From Diphasiastrum complanatum (Eukaryota; Streptophyta; Lycopodiopsida; Lycopodiales; Lycopodiaceae), in assembly GCA_029204225.1 (NCBI GenBank), contig CM055113.1, positions 34,762,557 to 34,826,556 of the forward strand: a stretch of 64,000 nucleotides of DNA. Direction: 5' to 3'. The translations under genes were made by a program, and so were the position numbers. Under the pieces are notes generated by a model. That model saw only the letters and a program-made list of their open reading frames with translations, was not told the origin of the DNA and ran no database searches. Below are positions 1-8,515 of the stretch, piece by piece; the stretch's first letter is position 1; each line of letters begins with the position of its first letter.

Positions 1-618
1 TTATCTATATTATAAGTAGGCAATGTGATAAGAGAATTATGAGAAGGAAAAAGGGTGTTGGGAGCTCTAGGGCCAACAAACGATGTCCTATTTCGTGTAG
101 GATCAAAATCTATACAATCATCTAGACTAATGCTTGTATCAATAAAAAAAAGTTTCTATATCTACAATCTTCGACTTTTCAGACTTTGTACCACTAGAAA
201 AAGCAGCTTCAGAAGTGGAAGGGCTAGCTTCCAAATCGTCAAAAATATTTAACAAAAAAAAAAACAAATGCAGATTGAAACTCAACAAATCTACATTTTT
301 TATTGCAAATTGGGCAATCATCTACAAACTTGAAATCATTATGGAACTTGGTGAACATTCTATCAAGCTTAGCTTTATAGTTATGCTTGTCGAGTGCCAC
401 CATGTCCTTATTCTAAAATCTGAATAAGGGAGTACTGAGTAGAGACTTAAGTTTAAAATAAATCTCATAAAATGCTTCCACACTAGGACCCTCAGTAATA
501 GAAGGAAAAATTTAAAAAAAGGAGAAAAAGGAGATTTGAAATACTCTAAATTATCACTAATACCAAATTCATGAGAAAAAGAAAGCAGACTAGAATCGAA
601 ATTAGATATTTTAAACAT
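1..618 (-). pseudogene. Gene 2, 5' part (unidentified protein, broken)
   Basis: Reading on the minus strand, an ATG at 618 opens a frame beginning MFKISNFDSS. It shifts frame in the T-rich run near 505-515 and then reads through a segment containing FPSITEGPSVEAFYEIYFKL, an in-frame TAG, and a Cys motif CPICNKKC near 300. It continues with further frame changes toward LDDCIDFDPTRNR and leaves the window at base 1. The start lies 23 bp below the nearest leader motif, which supports it. I do not recognise the family. The paired cysteines could bind a metal, but this is inference. The continuation is seen only in the right arm. Confidence 0.5.
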
Positions 619-640
619 AAAATACAGGAAAAAGATTTCA

Positions 641-872
641 AATATCGCTCTCAGGTGCAAAATGCTGGTCAGACAAGAACCTCAAGGCAATGTGCGCTCA
701 AAAGAGATATCAGAAAATAGGGTATCAGATCCGAAAACAAGTACAAAGATCAGAAAAGAAAGGAGACGTAAGACACGCTTGAAAGCGATACCGAACCAGA
801 CAGTATCGGTTCCAGGTGCAAGTATGTCAACAGAACGTAAATAGAGGCAAATGTGCCCTTGAAATCGATATT
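641..872. promoter_or_regulatory. Motif cluster A in the gene-2 leader (5 copies)
   Basis: Five degenerate copies of AATATCGnTnTCnAGCGC occur here: 641-658 and 803-819 in plus orientation; 694-710, 775-790 and 853-872 in minus orientation. The most constant parts are TATCG at one end and AG(C/G)(G/T)C at the other. The position downstream of the gene-2 TATA-like box puts the copies in the presumed 5' leader. Confidence 0.6.
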
Positions 873-921
873 CAGCTCAGAAATCAGGAAATTTGCATAA
901 AAATCCATGCCGAAAATGACG

Positions 922-929
922 TATTATAG
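922..929 (-). promoter_or_regulatory. TATA-like box for gene 2
   Basis: The minus strand reads TCTATAATAC here, about 300 bp upstream of the gene-2 ATG at 618. A TGACGTA element (as-1/CRE-like) lies next to it at 916-922. Position and composition fit a core promoter; this is inferred from motif only. Confidence 0.35.
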
Positions 930-1037
930 AAAAAATTGCATGTGTCGAGGAGTTTCGAAATTCCGAAAGGACACATGTCGACACAGGATTCATCAAAAAT
1001 ATTTTGCCGTACAAGGAATGATTGATCTGACATTTAT

Positions 1038-1190
1038 CACGTGCAGAATGACACGTGTCACAATATGATTAGTGCACGTGTCCTACACCCACGTGGCCTC
1101 ATACATAACGAGCCATAATTGGCAGTATGGACATAACACATGGACCAGTTACATGCTGCCACATGTCAGCAGCCGTTTTCTTCACACGTG
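1038..1190. promoter_or_regulatory. Cluster of five G-boxes (CACGTG)
   Basis: Exact CACGTG hexamers occur at 1038, 1052, 1075, 1090 and 1185. Several have ABRE-like flanks (ACACGTGTC, CCACGTGGC). In plants such boxes bind bZIP and bHLH factors. Five in about 150 bp midway between two divergent starts is far above chance for AT-rich DNA. Confidence 0.6.
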
Positions 1191-1200
1191 CGAACATTTT

Positions 1201-1210
1201 CTATATACTT
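1201..1210 (+). promoter_or_regulatory. TATA box for gene 1
   Basis: CTATATACTT lies 11 bp after the last G-box and 340 bp upstream of the ATG at 1541, giving a predicted leader of about 310 nt, similar in length to that of gene 2 on the other side. Confidence 0.45.
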
Positions 1211-1260
1211 TGCCTCTGAATTTTTATTTTTTTCTCGTAATTTTTTTGTTTTTCACTCCC

Positions 1261-1489
1261 AATATCGCTCTCAAGCGCGCTCTCTGTCCGCAATCACTCC
1301 ACCTTCTCATCCGCGCTCGGCACCGATACCACTGTATTTCCAATATCGCTTTCGAGCGTGGTTTAGGGTTCTTCTGATATTCTCTTTTTATCTTGCGCTC
1401 GAAACCGATATTTAGTTCTGGCATCGATCTCAAGTGCCTTCTTATCACAATTTTTTTTGTTTTCATTCTCTGCGCTTGGGTTCGATAAT
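1261..1489. promoter_or_regulatory. Motif cluster B in the gene-1 leader (6 copies) with telo-box
   Basis: Six copies of the cluster-A motif occur: 1261-1278, 1342-1359 and 1421-1437 in plus orientation; 1313-1330, 1395-1412 and 1472-1489 in minus orientation. GTTTAGGGTT at 1361-1370 is the complement of a telo-box (AACCCTAAAC), an element common in promoters and leaders of plant histone, ribosomal and replication genes, which suits a histone-like gene downstream. Confidence 0.6.
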
Positions 1490-1540
1490 CAGCTTATAGA
1501 CTATTTTTTTTTAAATTTATTTATTTTTATTCTGAGAATG

Positions 1541-1990
1541 ATGGCTAGGACAAAATCCAATTCTCATTTCATAACCTTTGTACAGCCATTCCATGCCCAT
1601 GTTCCCCCTGGTATTGGCTGTAGATGTGGCAGAAAGCAAGGTTGGCTGAGGGAGACAAGAAAACTTAAGAGATCAACTGGATTGTTGATCCCTACAACTC
1701 CTTTCGGCCGATCTGTGAGAAATGTCACTTGGGCTAGATATTTGTTTTGTCGTGATAGCCATGCAGGCCTTACACGGTGTTGCTGAAGATTTTCTATCCC
1801 AGTTTTTTGAGGATTCTCGTCTTTTGGCCGTGCATGGTAAGCGTATCACCATCATGTCAAAAGTATTTTTCTGATCTCTGAATCAGATGCTGGAGAATCT
1901 GATTTAGACCGAGAATCACCCTCTGCTCCTCATGTTATTCGTCCAGCTCCTCAGAAGGTTTCTTCACCAAAAGTGAAGATTATCCAAGAG
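1541..1990 (+). pseudogene. Gene 1, 5' part: histone H3-like fold, then acidic stretch (broken)
   Basis: The frame starts MARTK, the first five residues of histone H3 and of CENH3. It then reads LRETRKLKRSTGLLIPTTPF followed by RSVRNVT, matching the H3 alphaN/alpha1 region. After a 1-nt frameshift near 1735 it reads MQALHGVAEDFLSQFFEDS and LAVHGKRITIM, matching H3 alpha2, loop 2 and the start of alpha3 (H3 [25 protein letters not shown] region). LLIP and AEDFL resemble CENH3 (LLIPAASF, AEDYL) more than canonical H3 (LLIRKLPF, AEAYL). A second shift near 1865 leads into an acidic segment (SESDAGESDLDRESPSAP). Copia-1 interrupts the frame at 1990; the reading frame resumes at 6111. The N-tail lacks the canonical QTARKS residues. 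The histone assignment is fairly secure; the rest of the protein is unknown. Confidence 0.65.
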
Positions 1991-2653
1991 TGTTGGAATT
2001 AAGCAATTTTCACATGGTTTTTGATTTATTTTGACATCTATGTGGATCCACACAGAGGAGCTGTCCACATGAGTGAAATGACACTTGTAATATTGAGATC
2101 CATTATGATTAGCTTTCATTTGAGTCTAATATGACATCTCCTAAATTATAGGAGTTAGGTCCTAGATTGTAGGAATCTAGAAGGTCCACACAAACCACCA
2201 ATGGATGATGTGGCAAACCTGATAGATCTTATCCAAACTGGATATGGATGAGTACAATGAGCTGTCCCACACGTGCTGGATGCAGCTTAGAGAGAGAGTA
2301 TTGTGATTTTGTACTTGATCCATGATGGATCCATTATTGAGCTAATGATGATAAATCTTGGTTTGTGAGGCAATCTTTGTGTTTTGACTCTCTTAAGCTC
2401 TTTCTTTGTGGATGAATGCTTAGTAAATGATAAGTAAACTATTTCTCTGTTATCAGGCCATACAGTAGCTATAATTCACACGTGTGAAGCCATGGATCAC
2501 CTTTTTTGATTGTTTTTGCTTGGAATCACAAAGATTGTCAAGTAGAAGCTAGATTTGGAAGCAATCTTGATATAGATCAAGATCCCAAGCTACCAATCAC
2601 TCTTTGTGGTCATTTGTAGATCATTTTCAGTCCTTAAACTCTGAAGTTTGACA
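1991..2653 (+). repeat. Copia-1 5' LTR
   Basis: 663 bp, TG...CA ends. It differs from the 3' LTR at many positions; the first 27 bases alone carry three substitutions, plus a changed stretch after GTGGATCCACA. The LTR contains a palindromic CACACGTGTGAA box near 2477-2488, a G-box-type element that may drive the element's transcription. Confidence 0.92.
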
Positions 2654-2666
2654 TGGTATCAGAGCC
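2654..2666 (+). other. Copia-1 primer-binding site
   Basis: TGGTATCAGAGCC directly follows the 5' LTR. It is the usual copia primer site complementary to initiator tRNA-Met. Confidence 0.9.
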
Positions 2667-2741
2667 AAGTCAAAGAGCTTAGTTGATGATCCAAAGCAAG
2701 GAAGGCTTTTTAAGCTTGATGCTAATGTTTTTCTTGGAAGT

Positions 2742-5436
2742 GTGAACATGGTGAAGGAGGAGCTCAATCAAGTGGAGCTCTGGCATAAGAGGTTGGGCCA
2801 CCCCAACTTCAAATCTATGGAGATGCTATGCACCAAGGATCTTGCTCTTGGCCTTCCAAAGACACTCTCAAAGTGTGGAAAAAGTTGTCAAGCTTGTAGT
2901 CCTCAAAGGCACACAAGCTACCATTTGATATCTCTTCCACTAGATCTACAAAAACATTAGATCTTATTCATAGTGATGTGCACTCTTTTTCTCAAGAATC
3001 TAATGGAGGTTCGTCTATGTATGTATCTTTTATTGATGATTACTCTAGATACACTTGGATTGAACTTTTGGATTCCAAAAGTAAAGTGTTTGAAGCTTTT
3101 GTTAAGTTCAAAACTCTAGCTGAAAATCAACTTGATGCTAGAATTAAAGTATTGAGAAGTGATAATGGTGGAGAGTATATCTCCACCAAGATGATAGAGT
3201 TTTGTAAATTCAATGGCATTAAGAGAGAACTTACATGTACTTATAGTCCTCAACAAAATCGTATAGCCGAGAGCATGAATAGAACACTATGTGAGTGTGC
3301 TAAGGCTTTAAGGTTAGATGCATCTCTACCTAAGTCCTATTGGGGAGAGGCTATTATTTGTGCAACTTATTTGTATAATAGATTGCCATGTAAGCCCATT
3401 GGAGGCATAACATCTTATGAGGCTCTATTTTGTAAGAAGCCTAATCTTAAAGATCTAAGAATTTTCAGATCTACTTGCTATGTTTTTCAAGCATTAGATA
3501 CAAGAAAAAAGGATGATCCTACTTCTATTAAATGGATCTTTGTTGGTTATGCTGAAAATAGCAAGGGATATAGAGTCGATAATCCAATCACTAAGAAGAT
3601 TTTAGTGAGTAGAGATGTTACTTTTGATGAAGGTAACTACTACAAGTTGAATGAGAAAGCTTCTAATCCATCTTATGTCAAGGATCTTGTAAGGTTTGAG
3701 GAGGAGCCTACATGTGATCAAGATCTTGAAGATCCATCTCAAGATCTGAGGACTCCAAGGAGATCTACAAGAAGGAAGGCCGAGCCCTCGAGGCTCACCT
3801 ATGTTGACAAAGGTGAACAAAGGGAATATCTACATTCACTTACCTCTTATACTTTTCTAACTTCTATGTTTGATGAGCCAACTTGCTTTGAAGAAGCTAT
3901 GGAGTCACAAGAATGGACCAATGCCATGAAAAAAGAGTATTATGCTCTTATGGAGAATCATACATGGAAGCTTGTGGATCTTCCTCAAGGAAGAAAGCCA
4001 CTTGAGTGCAAATGGATCTATAGATTGAAGTGCAATCAAGATGGGAGCATCAACAAACACAAGGCAAGGCTAGTGGCAAAGGGGTTCTTGCAAACCAAGG
4101 GAATAGATTTTGATGAAACTTTTGCTCCTGTTGCTAAGCCAGTTTCCATAAGGTTGATTATTTCTCTTGTAACTACTTTCAATTGGCCTGTATTTCAACT
4201 TGATGTGACTAATGCTTTTCTCAATGGATATTTGGAAGAGGATATTTTCATGAGGCAACCCGAGGGCTTCATCAAAGAAGATCAAGAGGAAAAAGTGTGT
4301 TTGTTGCTAAGAAGCCTTTATGGGCTTAAGCAAGCACTAGAGCTTGGTACTCTAGGTTGAATACCTTCTTGAACTCTATTAAGTTTGTTGTAAGTGTTTA
4401 TGATCCTTCTTTGTACTTAAGATTTAATGTTGGTAAAATCATCATTCTCATTTTGTATGTTGATGACATTATCCTTGGTGGAAATGATCTTGATGGTATA
4501 CAAGAAGTGAAAGTAGCATTGTTTAAGGAGTTTAAGATGGTGGATCTTGGTAATCTTCATTTCATATTAGGAATAGAAGTCTCGAGAGGCAAGGATTAGA
4601 GTTTTATTTGTCAATCCAAATATGCTTCTTCTATCTTAGAAAAGTTTTAAATCAAAGATTGTAAAGGAGTAGAAACTCCTATGGAGCAAAATGTAAAAGT
4701 TTCCAAAAGTGATGATGAAGCATCCTTTGAGGACATCACACTATATAGGAGACTTGTAGGCTCCTTGATCTATCTTATTATAACTAGACTTGATCTAAGT
4801 TATAGTGTAGGCAAACTAAGCCAATCTATGCAAAATCCATTGGTTTGTCATTGGAAAAATGCAAAAAGGGTGTTGAGGTACATCTCGGCCACCAAGAACT
4901 TTGGCATTTTAAATGATGGATCTAATCTTGCCTTAAGGGCATATTCAAATGATGATTTTGCGGGTAATAAGGTTGATAGGAGATCCACAAGTGCTTTTGT
5001 CACCTTCCTTAGCAATGACATAGTGTCTTGGCTTTCCAAAAAGCAAGATATATATACTATTTCTCTATCGTCAACCGAATTGGAATACAAGGCACTAACA
5101 TCCACAACAAAGGAGATCCTATGGTTGAAGAGGCTTTTGGTGGAATTGCAAGTCATGGAGGCCGAGGAGCAGCCAACAATATTTTGTGACAACCAATCAA
5201 ATCAAGCATTAGCAACCAATCCCGCATTTCATGCAAGGAGCAAGCACATAGAGATTGCTCACCATTTTGTGAGGAAAAAGGTTCAAGCAAAGGAGATCAA
5301 GCTACATAATCTTTCTTCTTCAGATTGCCTTGCTGAGCTACTCACTAAAGCCTTGCCAAAGGCTTCATTTATCAAGTTAAGATCAGCCTTAGGAGTTGTA
5401 GATAGATGTACTATAGTTGTATCATGTAAAAATTGA
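2742..5436 (+). pseudogene. Copia-1 pol: integrase, reverse transcriptase, RNase H (broken)
   Basis: Domains in order: GAG-pre-integrase with HHCC residues (LWHKRLGH ... CGKSCQAC, 2742-2955); integrase core with SDVHS, RSDNGGEY and the catalytic E in NRIAESMNR (to about 3500); reverse transcriptase from KKEYYALMENHTWKLVDLP through LDVTNAFLNGYLEEDI and LYVDDIIL (about 3925-4600); RNase H with SSTELEY and FCDNQSNQA, ending in LLTKALPKASF (to 5436). Breaks: a frameshift near 2945, another near 4340 just after LYGLKQA, an in-frame TAG at 4597 and a TAA near 4648. Gag and protease are absent. The YVDD and RNase H residues remain, but the pol cannot be translated as one chain. Confidence 0.92.
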
Positions 5437-5443
5437 GGATGAG

Positions 5444-6110
5444 TGTTAGAAATAAGCAATTTTTACATGGTTTTTGATTTATTTTGACATCTATGTGGAT
5501 CCACATGTGCAAGGACCTGTCCACACGTGTGAAATGACACTTGTAATATTCAGATCCATTTTGATTAGCTTTCATTTGAGTCTAATATGACATCTCCTAA
5601 ATTATAGGAGTTAGGTCCTAGATTGTAGGAATCTAGAAGGTCAACACAAACCACCAATGGATGATGTGGCAAACTTGATAGATCTTATCCAATCTGGATA
5701 TGGATGAGTACAATGAGCTGTCCCACACGTGCTGGATGCAGCTTAGAGAGAGAGTATTGTGATTTTGTACTTGATCCATGATGGATCCATTATTGAGCTA
5801 ATGATGATAAATCTTGGTTTGTGAAGCAATCTTTGTGTTTTGACACTCTTAAGCACTTTCTTTGTGGATGAATGCTTAGTAAATGATATGTAAACTATTT
5901 CTATGTTGTCAGGCCGTATAGTAGCTGTACTTCACACGTGTGAATCCGTGGATCATCTTTTATTATTGTTCTTGCTTGGAATCACAAAGATTGTCAAGTA
6001 GAAGCTAGATTTGGAAGCTAGTCTTCATATAGATCAAGATCCCATGCTACCAATCACTCTTTGTGATCATTTGTAGATGAATTTCAGTCCTTAAACTCTG
6101 AAATTTGACA
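5444..6110 (+). repeat. Copia-1 3' LTR
   Basis: 667 bp, starting TGTTAGAAATAAGC after the purine-rich GAGGATGAG and ending TTTGACA before the target duplication. It carries CACACGTGTGAA near 5522 and 5938. Confidence 0.92.
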
Positions 6111-7304
6111 AAGAGGAGCTCGACAAAATAACCGAAAAATCTATAAATATTGTGTCTACTTCTCTTTCTGCTCTTGTACATAATCTTTTTGTCAGAATTC
6201 CATATGATTCCATGCAAGTTTATTTTGATTCCGAGCATTATAACCAATACGAGGCTTACTTAGCTAATAAAATTGATCTTCTTGGCAATTATTTTGATTT
6301 CTTTCTTCCAGATTCAAATATAAACTATAGATTAGGTCCCAAATTTTGTGTCGAGCTGAAAGAAAAAGCATCAAAGATTACAGATGTTATGATAGAAGCC
6401 GAAGGAAACTTTTTGCAACATAGTATTAGTTCTGATTCTCATGGTGTAGTTTTTGTTGTTAGTCCATTTTTTATGGGAGCGGTGAAGGCAAAAGACGCCA
6501 ATTTTGAAAGGGCTGTATATTTCATCGAATGCAGTCCAATGGCAAAGAGAATCAGTAAGGATTTCTCGATTGTTTTTATTGCTTTAATTTGGATTGTTGC
6601 AGTCAGCATTGCTTTCGTAAGTAAGGATTGTTTTGATTTTTATTTTGATTGTTGCAGTCAGCATTGGAACCTGAACATTCTTTCTGTAAAAATGAATGAG
6701 GGAGTATCAAATTTTCTATGTGTATAAGTAAACTCAGCTGCTAATACACATACATAGAGAAGTTGATTTTTTACTTCATGATGTCATTCGAGAAATACCT
6801 ACAACGACAACCTCAATTGGAGGGATAACCATTAAATCTCTCGAGGCATATTCAATTTATCTCTGATAGGCATGTATTTTTTTTTGGTTTAAATCTATCA
6901 TCATAGTATAAATAAATTTTTTGTCGTAATATTACTAAATGCAGTGTATACAATAAAGAGACACTTTTAGTTGTGCATGGTTCGTCTTGTACAATACAAA
7001 GCTCTTTTTTGAGTGATATAATTTACAAGTGGATGTAGATGTTGAAAATGTAATATTTTGTTCATTTGTAGTTTCTTTCATTCTGATTCATATTTCTTTA
7101 CTATCATTGTTTGTAATTTGCTGATTCACGTGTTTTGTGATGATAGTTCACTCTTGAGTTGTATACTCCCGACGATGTATATAGATTTCGGCAAGAGTTG
7201 ATCAGAATCTATGTACAGAACAGTGTAAGCATTACACCTAAAATCGAGGGCCCTAAAAAGCAATTTGCTCCTGCCTTAATAGCCTTTTAGGTTGCTCAGG
7301 ATGC
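6111..7304 (+). pseudogene. Gene 1, distal exons (unidentified protein, broken)
   Basis: After the target duplication the frame of gene 1 resumes as EELDKITEKSINIVSTSLSA and runs to SPMAKRIS at about 6554, where GTAAGG is a fair donor. Acceptors TTGTTGCAG occur at 6602 and 6657; the second opens SALEPEHSFCKNE, which then meets a TGA. A further open segment (REVDFLLHDVIREIPTTTTS) lies at about 6755-6850, and an exon after GATGATAG reads FTLELYTPDDVYRFRQELIR at about 7148-7290. The chain is then cut by the junction with the repeated segment near 7311. Codon use looks coding, but I recognise no domain. No plant H3 variant known to me has such an extension. Confidence 0.5.
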
Positions 7305-7324
7305 AGATATTAAGAGTTTCTATC

Positions 7325-7602
7325 GACTCAAGCAAACACCTAGAGGTTGGTACTTTAAGTTGCATATCTATCTCAACTCCCTTGGATTTGTGATAAACTC
7401 TTATGTGTCTTCATTGTATGTCAAATGTAATGATGGTAAGATCATTTTTATGGTTTTATATGTTGATGATATTATTGTTACAAGAAATGATCTTAGTGAC
7501 ATAAGAGATGTCAAGATAGCATTGTCTAGTGAGTTTAATGCATTGATTATTGTCTCCACGTATAGGCTCTTGCTTGTCTTTCCTTGTGATCACCGGTTTT
7601 AA
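7325..7602 (+). pseudogene. Copia RT fragment in segment R
   Basis: Reads YRLKQTPRGWYFKLHIYLNS and then FMVLYVDDIIVTRNDLSDIR, the palm of a copia reverse transcriptase with the YVDD catalytic box, then runs out of similarity after SSEF. About 85 residues of a domain that is normally over 240. No start codon of its own. Confidence 0.85.
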
Positions 7603-7738
7603 CATGTCCTTTGCTCAATCAAGCATTGCCTTAACATATAGAATCATTGCTTATCGTAGGTACTATTGTAGCCCTCAATGATGATAATGATATTCTTAGT
7701 TTATTAAGGGATTGTTAACGTAATTTAAAAAAAAAAAT

Positions 7739-8107
7739 TAGAAGTACATGGAGTTGTGCAAAGAGCTTCTACATTCATAGGGATTGGAACGGCCCGGATT
7801 TGCCCTAATCCTAGTATGAATGAGTGGTTACGAACTCTATCGTTTATGCATGCAGATATTGTGTTATACTATTTTTTTAAGACACGATTAAGGTTTAAAA
7901 TAAGTAAAACGATAAGATAGCTTGCGGACTCTTGGAAAGCATGGATATGCTCAAGAAGTTACAAGAATTGTACATTACCTGTTTGCTCTACGACAAGTAT
8001 GAGTATTGGTATGGCATGGATTTGCCCCACATTTCATGTACCGATCGAAGCTACTTGTTTGTTTACGATATGCTACATAGTTTATACAGTTTATTTTCAA
8101 ATGCATA
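7739..8107 (+). pseudogene. Gene-2 last-exon copy
   Basis: Matches the better-preserved exon at 57505-57879 (TFIGIGT...CPNPSMNEWLRTLSF...). A one-base deletion in the run after KISK (AGTAAAACGATAAG against AGTAAAAATGATAAG) breaks the frame. The upstream run of A and the AG before TAGAAGTACATGG resemble the acceptor in the 57.5-kb copy. Confidence 0.6.
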
Positions 8108-8515
8108 ATGATTAATTAAATTAAAAGATAAGGACCAAAACCATTACACTGATCAACATGCACTCGTCCTGATATGGTAACGATATTGTTCGGCCTGTCG
8201 CTATAAGCATTTTTCAGTAAGGGAAGATTGGACTATGAGCTTTCATTTACATTGCATGTTGATTAGTTAAGTAAACTTATTTTGTACATGGATAACAACT
8301 GACATTCAGCATTGACACGTCTTCCTCACTATGCTAACTTGCGCAGTTTTGTGTGGTGGGATGGTGGTAGTGGATGTTTTGAAATAGGTTTTGCTTTACG
8401 ATGCTTTATTAGTACTATATACTTTTAAGCTATGTTTTTTCTTGTTGATTTTATGAATAAAGGGTTTTAAAAGTTTTGGTCTTGACTTATTGGTCTTGAC
8501 TTGTCAAGAGTTCTG
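8108..8515. other. Non-coding part of segment R
   Basis: No coding signal. It includes a 278-bp piece (about 8238-8515) present in all four arm copies but missing from the diverged 57.4-58.7-kb copy. Ends with a tandem GTCTTGACT/GTCTTGACTTGTCAAGAG. Confidence 0.5.

Larger units (their letters stand above)
619..1540. promoter_or_regulatory. Divergent intergenic control region of genes 1 and 2
   Basis: This 922-bp region separates two start codons facing away from each other (618 minus, 1541 plus). Its layout is nearly symmetrical: a motif cluster in the leader of gene 2 (641-872), a TATA-like box for gene 2 (922-929), a G-box cluster (1038-1190), a TATA-like box for gene 1 (1201-1210), and a second motif cluster in the leader of gene 1 (1261-1489). 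A bidirectional promoter is the natural reading, but transcription has not been shown. Confidence 0.6.
1991..6110 (+). mobile_element. Copia-1, LTR retrotransposon (left-arm copy)
   Basis: Complete LTR-to-LTR Ty1/copia insertion. LTRs are 1991-2653 and 5444-6110 (TGTTGG/TGTTAG starts, TTTGACA ends). The 5-bp target duplication AAGAG is at 1986-1990 and 6111-6115. The primer site follows the 5' LTR directly. The 2.8-kb interior lacks gag and protease and starts at the GAG-pre-integrase domain, so the copy is an internally deleted, non-autonomous element. Removing it and one AAGAG rejoins gene 1 in a single frame. Confidence 0.95.

Noticed and set aside
1541-7304. Gene 1 as a giant-virus histone insertion
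   Set aside because: Viral histones are known in giant viruses, but the introns, plant-type promoter boxes and CENH3-like wording favour a plant origin. No viral hallmark gene is present in the window.
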